A stretch of 64,000 nt of DNA, taken from assembly GCA_027886185.1 (NCBI GenBank), contig WOAB01000159.1, forward strand, positions 3,286,001 to 3,350,000. The letters run 5' to 3'. Every line of letters starts with the position of its first letter. Within the stretch, counting starts at the first letter, position 1. This DNA comes from Rheum nobile. Lineage: Eukaryota > Streptophyta > Magnoliopsida > Caryophyllales > Polygonaceae. The notes beneath the pieces are model-generated. The model was not told the origin of the DNA and did not search any database. It saw only the letters and a program-made list of their open reading frames with translations. Both the position numbers and the translations under genes were made by a program. Shown here piece after piece: positions 58,674-64,000 of this stretch.

Positions 58674-61068
58674 TGTAATAACCCTCAATTTTAGTAGGGG
58701 TATTTGTGTAATTTTCAAACTTTCATTTTATAAGCAAGACGTGTTAGGAATGTTCTGTAACCCTGTAAGAACCATATGAATGTATGCATACACATTTAAT
58801 GATATATATGGGTTCTAATTATTGAAGGGTTGCTAAAATCGGAATTAAGCAAGACCAGTGATCAAGGCCCAAGAGCCGCGAGAGCGGCATTGCCCGCGAT
58901 CGCGGTTATGAAACCACGGGCGCGGTTTTGCCCAAAGGCCAAACCGCGATCGCAGTTATGAAACCGCAATCGCAGCACCCTAGCTTGCTTCATCTTCTTC
59001 CTCGTCTTCTCTGAGGCGCCGACAATCTATGTTCCGGCGTTTCTTCTCCGAGCGGCCGGTGTAGGGAGGTCAAGCGGTTGGGTGACCCTCTCATTAAGTG
59101 AAAGAGTTCCACCCTTACCCTATAAATACGGGCGGATCCGAGGGTTCTTCTCATCCTTCATCTCTTCCTCTCGATTTTTGGTGTTGTCGTCAGAGTTTTG
59201 TCGTCGTCGATCGTTGTCGGAGTCGGAGGTCCATCAAAGTGAAGCCAAGAGTGGTGGTGGTGCGCGCTTGCCCAAAGAAGCAAGATATGAGCCTCGTCTT
59301 CCCTCGATATGGCTCTGTTGTATTCGTTAGCTTGTCGTTCGATAATAGATCCCGCGACCGCGGCATAAATACCGCGATCGCAGCTGGGCAGAGGCCCGCG
59401 ATCTCGGCTAGGCATGGAACCGCGATTGCGGCCTATCTGCCATGGGCGCGGTTTTGCCCAGCAAAGCCGCGATCGCGGCTATGCAAACCGCGATCGTGGC
59501 ACTGCCTTTTCTTTGCTTTTTCGTTCCTTCGTACCCGTAACTAATTAGGGTTTTATTTTCGTCGGTGTTGGATTGTGCTCGTCTCCATGGCTGATTGTAC
59601 GGATTGGGATCCGACCCTACTGAATGATGATAAATTCCAACGGGAATTTTAGTAGGCAGCCGTGCACAAGTTCAAGTTTCCGGATTTCGGACCCAACTCT
59701 TCGTTCGTCCAGACTAAGGGAAGTGGCGGTTCGCTCTTGTTGATTTATTCCATATTTTTCTTGATTATCAATTACTTAATTGTTTAATTAATTTGGATTA
59801 AAGTTGTTGATTTGTGTTTGGGAACTTAAACGATAAAATGTTGTGTTAAAAATATGAATTGATAATAGGTTGTATATATTGCTAGAAACAACGCTATTAT
59901 ATATAATTCTATATGATATTACCATAAAGTGATAAATGGATTTTGGTGTGGATTTATATATGAACTTACATGTTTAGTTAGCACGAGTATTCGTAGGAAC
60001 GCTATGTACCTTGCGAGGTCTAGTCGTTTCTTTATAGCAAGTATTAGGAGGTTTTTGCCCTAGTACTCCTAGTCATGATTGTACCCTTATTCGGATATAA
60101 GTGGTAGGTGCACTTAACTAGTGCCAATATTCGAGATTCATCCCAAAGATATCTCTCGTATCGAGATGATGTGAATTAAAATCCTTAACGTGAATGTACG
60201 TTTTGAAAGTAAATAAGATAAGTGCTTTTATGCACATAATTAATATACCCTCGGGCGAGAAGTATAACGTGGAACCCGCCCGGACTCTTGTTAGAGTAGG
60301 TCCTCTTTCCAATCTGGATTCGCAGTACGTGGTGAGGTTGGTCGTGGACCCAAATAATCAAGGTCGTTTTTATAAACTTGTGTGAAAACTCAACGTTCCC
60401 AAACAATTACATACGTTCCTATAAGACTCAATTATATTGGAGTCTTCTTTTGGATGCATATCTTTTTCTATCATTCCGTGAAAGTTTCGGGTTATGTATC
60501 GTTCCTTCGGTTATTATTCGAGGGACAATGATAGTAAACGGTTACGATCACTAGAACCATTCTGCTTGTACCCTTTCATAGTCTTTCATTATACTAACCA
60601 ACCGTTATTTTTCCTTTTCATGGTTGGCTGGTGGCATCCGTCTCATACGGCACATCAGAGGTTGGTCCCCGACGATTGAAGAAAAACCAATCGAAGAGAA
60701 GGCTTGCAGTTGAAGTTTGCGTTTTAAGAAGTAATATTTCCAAGGCGTGTATGTTTAATTTGAAATAAATGTAATACATAGTCATGTAATTAGGACTACT
60801 TTAAAAGAGTCTTCCGCTGTAATTTATAAGTCTTTCACTGTCACTATACTTTGTTGTAAAACCGTCCTTCTCATTTTACGAGAAGAATCTTAATAAAAGG
60901 TTGAGTTTTATTCATTTAAAATGTCTTCCGCTGATTATTCTTTCATTATTTAATATTTATGTATTTACTTAAGCTTAATTGTTCTGATTAAAGCCTAGAG
61001 TGACTTTGGACATTAACGTCTGAGGTCACTGGCGTGTGACACTACCGACATAAGTTTTGGGTGTTACA
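58674..61068 (+). repeat. 3' LTR of G5 (2,395 bp)
   Basis: It begins TGTAATAACCC directly after the polypurine tract and ends GGGTGTTACA. Positions 58870-59500 carry many full and decayed CCGCGATCGCGG palindromes. The last 1.4 kb align with LTR B and LTR A. The flank after it is GTGCC. Confidence 0.75.
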
Positions 61069-61400
61069 GTGCCATTGACATAGGTACTCTTGTGCGCCAA
61101 TGCGGACTCCGGGGTATAGCGCCTAGCCATGACATAGACGAGATGGATCCATGTGTCCACGAGGTGCAAACCACGCTTACGCCAATCGCATTTGAGCCAA
61201 AACCACCAATCACGAGCATAGTTAGTGAAGCACCCGGTGGTAATGTGCACTTGCTCATAATAATCATAGTCGGAATGGGAAAACACATACGCCGTGTGGC
61301 GCGCCCATTCCAAGAATTCCTCCTCGTCTTCGTAGCCGTCAAAGGTGTGGAGGCACAACCTCGAGCCATGGTGTGGGCGCCGTGATCACCTATGTAAGAC
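61069..61400 (-). pseudogene. G6 gag fragment
   Basis: The minus-strand frame reads CLHTFDGYEDEEEFLEWARH, YYEQVHITTGCFTNYARDWW and RRYTPESALAHKSTYVNGT, a retrotransposon gag-like domain. It is cut at 61069 by G5. The start is probably near 61370-61400. The precise lineage is not recognised. Confidence 0.6.
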
Positions 61401-61946
61401 ATGATCTCAAGCAAAACATCAAGGCACCATGGTATAAGAAATAAAAGATCAAGAAAGCTACAACCTTTCACAACAAATCTAAATTCCACTCTTGGTCAAC
61501 TAAATTTTGATTTTTTTTTGATTTTTTTTGGTGGCAAAAGAAGACTTGGAAAAGGGAGGGAAAAAAGAAGGTCATTAGTGGAAATCAAGTACTAACCCAC
61601 AAACTAGGAAGCTTCTTAGAAGGAACACATAGCAAGACATAGGAAAAGTGGTCTTGTCTTCTTTCCCCATTTGGACAAACAAGGAAGGTGGAGTGGTCCC
61701 CTTTTTTGTGGTCTTGGATCAAGGAAGCTCTAGTTTTCTAGGTTAACATGGGACAATGAAAGGTAGAGTGGTTGCTGGCTATGGAGGCAAGGTGGGCGGG
61801 GCTGCTGTGGACGGTGGTGGTGGCGCGGTGGCGGAAGCACAAAAATAAAAGAAAATGGGGAAAATACAAGGGGAAGAAAGGGGATGGGAAAATGAGTGAA
61901 ACTAAGAACTCAAAGTGAGAAGGAAGTGACTTAACTTGGCTCCTGA
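61401..61946 (-). other. G6 leader region
   Basis: About 550 bp between the primer site and gag, with a T-run near 61510-61530 on the plus strand. No gene. Confidence 0.5.
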
Positions 61947-61958
61947 GCTCTGATACCA
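61947..61958 (-). other. Primer-binding site of G6
   Basis: The minus strand reads TGGTATCAGAGC two bases inside the LTR end (TGATGCG at 61961 on the plus strand). Confidence 0.8.
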
Positions 61959-61960
61959 GT

Positions 61961-62496
61961 TGATGCGAAACGCCCTCGCAGGGAGGCGCTCTAGGTGCGT
62001 TGGCTCGGACCAAGGCTCAAGCAAGGGTTTCTTTCTTCTTCTAGTCTAGATTTCTTCCTTGGGACTTCTCTGGATGCACAACTGGGAATAACCTCAAAAT
62101 GAGATTCTGCGGGGGCGCACCTCTAGGGGGACACGACGACCAGATAACCTCAAAGTGAGGTTATCTAAGCGTGAGCTATAGTGGAGGGCGGCGGCGCTTG
62201 GGCTCAAACACAGAGCGCGCCTGAGCTGGGAGCGATGGGGGCATGAGGCCCATGGAGCATGAGAGAGAGATTGATGGAAGCAAGATAACCCAAACCCTAG
62301 TGCTTGAGGCCTAGGGGTATATGGGAGGAGAAAAACCTCAACTCTACACAATAAACCTCAACTAAACCATAATCTTACACAACTTGGTCATGGTCCTAAA
62401 ATAGCAAATGGGCTTGGTCCACTACAAGTGCCCAACACTCCCAAAACATAAAGCAAGGAAATAACAAGTAAAGGGAAATGGGATAGGTGTGTGACA
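61961..62496 (-). repeat. 5' LTR of G6 (outer end tentative)
   Basis: The inner end is fixed by the primer site. The outer end is placed at GTGTGACA (62496), because its reverse complement TGTCACACACC makes a TG...CA LTR. No partner LTR or duplication is visible to confirm this. Confidence 0.45.
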
Positions 62497-63122
62497 CCCG
62501 GGGGTGCCATACGGGGGCGCGCCATGTGGGCACGTCAGGGGGGCGCGCCACGGGGCGCATCAGGGGGGTGCGCCAGGGCTTGCCGAGGGCCATCAAAATG
62601 CCCAACTCCCAAAGGCAACCAAAGTTGTTGCACAAAGAACTGAATTCAGACCCAAGAGGCATAGAGCAAGACACAATCAACAGACCCGAGAAAAGCATTG
62701 TAGTTCATCATTGTCGATACATAAAGAATGTATGTGTAAGACTAAATGTAAGCAAAATAACATCAAAGTCTCGTAATGTTAGCAATATGATCAGGCAACA
62801 TGTAACAATCCAATTGTTTGGATGCTTAATCACCATATAGGCTATACTCAGAATAATAGACACAATCTATTAAACCCAAAAGAGTACAAACTATACGACT
62901 CTCGCTCCAATAACAAATATAAGAGTCCACACCAGATAACTATTGCCCTAAACAAAACACTTCATACCAAAGCAAAACCCACATGGATAAAAACTGTATT
63001 GGAAAGCACTAGTTGCATAAGACTAGCGAATATAAATGACAATTATGAACCCAATACAATAAGAACGACTCGCCTCTTACATCATTCAAGCTACACATGA
63101 AGATATCATCATAGAATATAAG
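62497..63122. other. Unassigned region with GC-rich short repeats
   Basis: Positions 62505-62580 hold four variants of a short GGGGG(C/T)GCGCCA word. The rest is AT-rich, with no supported gene. The right part could be the 5' side of the LINE. Confidence 0.35.
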
Positions 63123-64000
63123 AGGGATGGGTAAGAAAAATGTTTGGGTTGACATAGACGAGTTTCGTAAAATCAACTACATACAAATAATAGCATTAGT
63201 AGAAAGTAAAACTGACAAAATACCAAGCAAAAGCACTTGGAAAAAAAGCAGGATTTGACAACATTGCAATATCCCTGACAAATGGCTTTGTTGGCGGACT
63301 AATTGTCCTATGGAAAAAATACCAACTAAAAATGAATCAATTAAACTACATAAGAATAGGAAAACGATTCATAAGCTTTGAATATATAGATCATGAAAAT
63401 GAAAGCAAAGCATGATCATCCTTACCTACGCTCCACCATAAGAGGAGGATAAAGGGGAGTTCTGGACAAATATCCAATACTACATATCTACAATTAATAA
63501 ACCATGTATAATAATAGCCGATCTGAATCAGATCCAATGTCAACAAGATAAAGAAGGTGGAACTAACCCACACCCAAATAGATTCATTATATTAACAAAC
63601 TTCAAAAACAACTGTGACTTAATAGACATACCGGCAACAAGGAATGCCGTTACATGGCGAAAATCCAATAACTCTCAAAATAACATACTTGAGAAACTAG
63701 ACAAAGTACTTGTACATAACCATATTATCCAATGGTACCCTAACATAACAACCAAAATTCATGCCTTCATTATCTCTGACCATTGCCCAATATCCATAGA
63801 AATAAGAAATACACCAAACATACAAGTACAACCTCTCAAATTTGAAATGATATGGACCACGAGAATAGACCTAAACATCCTAACTCATCAAATGTGGTGG
63901 GCCAATATACAAGGAATACAAATGTATAAACTAACCAAGAAAACGTAACTCCTCATCAAAATTGAAAATATGGAATAAAACAAGGTTTGATAATATTTTC
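63123..64000 (+). pseudogene. LINE (plant L1-like) endonuclease domain, fragment
   Basis: Across two or three frames the plus strand reads IIALVESKT, NGFVGGLIVLWKK, TYAPP, CIIIADLNQIQ, LIDIPATRNAVTWR, LEKLDKVLVHN and ISDHCPISIE. These are the ordered motifs of the apurinic-type endonuclease of plant L1-like LINEs (E-T-K, T-Y-A/Y-P, G-D-F-N, S-D-H). Frameshifts lie near 63242 and 63412. RT would lie beyond the right edge. Confidence 0.75.

Larger units (their letters stand above)
53591..61068 (+). mobile_element. Ty3/gypsy element G5, initiator-Met primer, gag only
   Basis: The element has primer site TGGTATCAGAGC after LTR B, gag with two zinc knuckles, 1.7 kb without recognisable pol, a polypurine tract (AAGGGGGTAG at 58661-58670) and a 2,395-bp 3' LTR. 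Gag style and primer site fit the Del/Tekay group; without RT or chromodomain that is provisional. The right flank is GTGCC, and no matching left duplication is seen because the 5' LTR is truncated. Confidence 0.65.

Overview
The window is plant nuclear DNA made almost entirely of nested LTR retrotransposons. The lineages present (Sirevirus-type Ty1/copia, Tat-type and Athila-type Ty3/gypsy, a gypsy element with an initiator-Met primer site, and a plant L1-like LINE) point to an angiosperm heterochromatic or pericentromeric region. I see no host protein-coding gene, tRNA or rRNA gene. Every retrotransposon gene I can follow carries stops, frameshifts or deletions.

Layout. 1-568: end of a coiled-coil ORF of the kind Tat elements carry in antisense. 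569-11135: Sirevirus copy 1, minus strand, 10.6 kb. 11136-14701: 3' half of Tat element G1, plus strand. 14702-17889: a minisatellite-like flank, then organelle-like DNA. 17890-27129: Sirevirus copy 2, plus strand, 9.2 kb. 27130-30043: 5' half of G1, minus strand. 30044-46246: Tat element G2 (670-bp LTRs, target duplication GTCAC), inserted in the 5' LTR of G1. G2 contains the Athila-like element G3 at 33608-41732 (target duplication ATTCG). 46252-46413: remainder of the G1 5' LTR. 46414-49043: degenerate Tat-type element G4, minus strand. 49044-53590: related LTRs head to head, with a hairpin-rich tandem repeat between them. 53591-61068: gypsy element G5 with gag and a 3' LTR but no recognisable pol, interrupted by an Athila-like solo LTR at 54491-55881. 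61069-62496: 5' end of another minus-strand element (G6). 63123-64000: LINE endonuclease fragment running off the window.

The strongest structural result is an inversion. The two Sirevirus copies lie in opposite orientation and have exchanged target-site duplications. AAGAC/GTCTT lies outside the left ends of both copies, and GCCTG/CAGGT lies outside the right ends of both. Diagnostic LTR bases pair the LTRs across the copies in the same way. Re-inverting 11136-17889 makes G1 one continuous element with 652-bp LTRs and a perfect GTCAC duplication. Recombination between the inverted copies therefore flipped this segment. Inferred order of events: G4; then G1 into G4; then the Sireviruses and G2 into or beside G1; then G3 into G2; the inversion followed the Sirevirus insertions.

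The strongest functional hint is a stop codon. In G1, G2 and the divergent G4, protease and reverse transcriptase are separated by one in-frame UAG followed by CAA UCA, CAA CCA or CAA UUA. All three fit the tobamovirus-type leaky-stop context UAG-CAR-YYA and vary only where it allows. A second unexplained feature is a family of CCGCGATCGCGG palindromes spread through the LTRs, gag and spacers of G3 and, in decayed form, through the LTRs of two other elements.
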